14,070 bases of DNA from Chloroflexota bacterium (GTDB lineage: Bacteria; Chloroflexota; Limnocylindria; Limnocylindrales; CSP1-4): contig JACQEH010000059.1 of assembly GCA_016200675.1 (NCBI GenBank), positions 1 through 14,070 of the forward strand, written 5' to 3'. Of the stretch, positions 13,369 through 14,070 are shown one piece after another. The translations under genes were made by a program, and so were the position numbers. The stretch's first letter is position 1, and each line of letters starts with the position of its first letter. The notes beneath the pieces are model-generated. The model saw only the letters and a list, made by a program, of their open reading frames with translations. It was not told the origin of the DNA and searched no databases.

Positions 13369-14070
13369 GTCAAGACCTCGAAGCGCGGCGAACTCGGCGG
13401 CGTCCATCGGCTGCTGGCCGCTCAGCTGGCGGAGGCGGTTGATGCGATCGACGATCGGCGGGTGGGTCGAGAACATCGAGCTCGAGCGTGCCTCGAACTT
13501 CTTGATCGGGTTGGTGAAGTAGAGGTGCTGGGTAGCCGGGTTGGCGACCTCCAGGACCTCCTTGTCGGAGGCGATCTTGGCCAGCGCCCGCTCGAGGCCG
13601 GCGGGGTTCCTCGTCAACTCGACGGATGATGAATCGGCGAGGTACTCGCGTTGCCGGCTGACCGCCAGCTGGACCATGCGGACGGCGATCGGGGCCAGGA
13701 TCGCCAGGACGATGCCGAGGAGGAACATCACGGCCTGGAGTCCCCCGCCCCCTCGGTCATTGCTTCGCGAGCCGCGACCACCGCCCCAGAAGGTGAAGCG
13801 CAGGAAGAAGTTGGAGAGCAGCGCGACCGATCCCACGAGGACGCCGACGAGGAGCGTGAACCGGATGTCGAAGTTGCGGACATGCGAGAGCTCGTGACCG
13901 ATGACACCCTGGAGCTCCTCGCGGTTGAGCTTCTGGAGGAGGCCCGTGGTGATCGCGATCGACGAGTGCTGCGGGTCGCGGCCCGTCGCGAAGGCGTTCG
14001 GAGCGGTGTCGTCGATGAGGTAGACGGCGGGCATCGGGATATTGGCGGCGATCGTCAGCTCCCGGACGAC
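13366..14070 (-). CDS. htpX: HtpX-type M48 membrane metalloprotease, 5' end beyond window (partial)
   Basis: Zinc-dependent inner-membrane endopeptidase involved in quality control of membrane proteins. 234 residues are visible, entering at VVRELTIAANIP; the first ATG inside the window (14034) is internal, and the N-terminal helices lie outside. Seen: PAVYLIDDTAPNAFATGRD, the zinc site HELSH (visible residues 59-63), two membrane segments (about 70-92 and 110-135), the third-ligand block SRQREYLAD (E at about 142), and the C-terminal FSTHPPIVDRINRL. A Gly/Arg loop (GGGRGSRSNDRGGGG) joins the membrane segments. The TGA stop lies inside a degenerate copy of the 34/50-bp repeat; with the repeat's usual base it would be CGA and the frame would stay open for at least 40 codons. 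Confidence 0.95.
   Translation of the reverse strand, partial: VVRELTIAANIPMPAVYLIDDTAPNAFATGRDPQHSSIAITTGLLQKLNREELQGVIGHELSHVRNFDIRFTLLVGVLVGSVALLSNFFLRFTFWGGGRGSRSNDRGGGGLQAVMFLLGIVLAILAPIAVRMVQLAVSRQREYLADSSSVELTRNPAGLERALAKIASDKEVLEVANPATQHLYFTNPIKKFEARSSSMFSTHPPIVDRINRLRQLSGQQPMDAAEFAALRGLD

Noticed and set aside
12582..13373. Open frames on both strands across the two tandem arrays, with repeated AGPQ/GLWA and SPPRPRVAS-like peptides
   Set aside because: Periods of 12 and 84 are multiples of three, so all frames stay open without selection. The frames also run through tRNA-Phe or htpX and have no ribosome site.

Overview
The window is about 70% G+C, densely packed and chromosomal in character: housekeeping tRNA synthetase, ribosomal protein, SSB and tRNA genes are mixed with cell-envelope and transporter genes. 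There is no phage, IS, plasmid or CRISPR signature. The LCP-type envelope gene, SSB with an acidic tip, orphan CpaE-like ATPase, DUF1634/TauE pair and TATCCT-like -10 elements with apparently leaderless genes suit a high-GC, sparsely studied bacterium. I favour a Chloroflexota (Ellin6529/Limnocylindria-like) or actinobacterial-type lineage, but this is an inference from gene content and style; no phylogeny could be run.

Left part (1-6450). A 3'-truncated ileS (minus strand) diverges from a large LytR-CpsA-Psr (LCP) envelope protein gene (plus strand). Both may use one shared, symmetrical -10 element in a 95-bp gap. The LCP gene converges on a minus-strand pair, ilvE followed by a membrane family 2 glycosyltransferase, whose start overlaps the ilvE stop by 8 bp. 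ilvE has a clear TATACT -10 and a good Shine-Dalgarno site.

Middle (6560-11330). A minus-strand run goes rpsF, ssb, rpsR, then membrane genes: a TauE/SafE-type permease that appears broken by an internal deletion and frameshift, a DUF1634 protein joined to it by an ATGA overlap, and a YrbG/CaxA-type Ca2+/Na+ antiporter. Divergent from rpsF is a CpaE-like ATPase with a degenerate receiver domain, with no other Tad/Flp pilus genes in view.

Right part (11440-14070). The minus strand carries tRNA-Phe, tRNA-Gly, tRNA-Gln and tRNA-Cys behind an extended -10 promoter, then a DoxX/YkgB-like membrane protein gene, then tRNA-Leu(UAA). Upstream of the tRNA cluster is a gene-free stretch of about 750 bp (12617-13365). 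It holds a 12-bp tandem array built on GGCCGGCC (8 units), a pair of short palindromes, and a nested 34/50-bp array organised as three 84-bp higher-order units. The last copy of that array runs into, and supplies, the stop codon of a 5'-truncated HtpX-type M48 membrane protease gene. These repeats are the least explained structure in the window. I found no convincing new defence or metabolic system.
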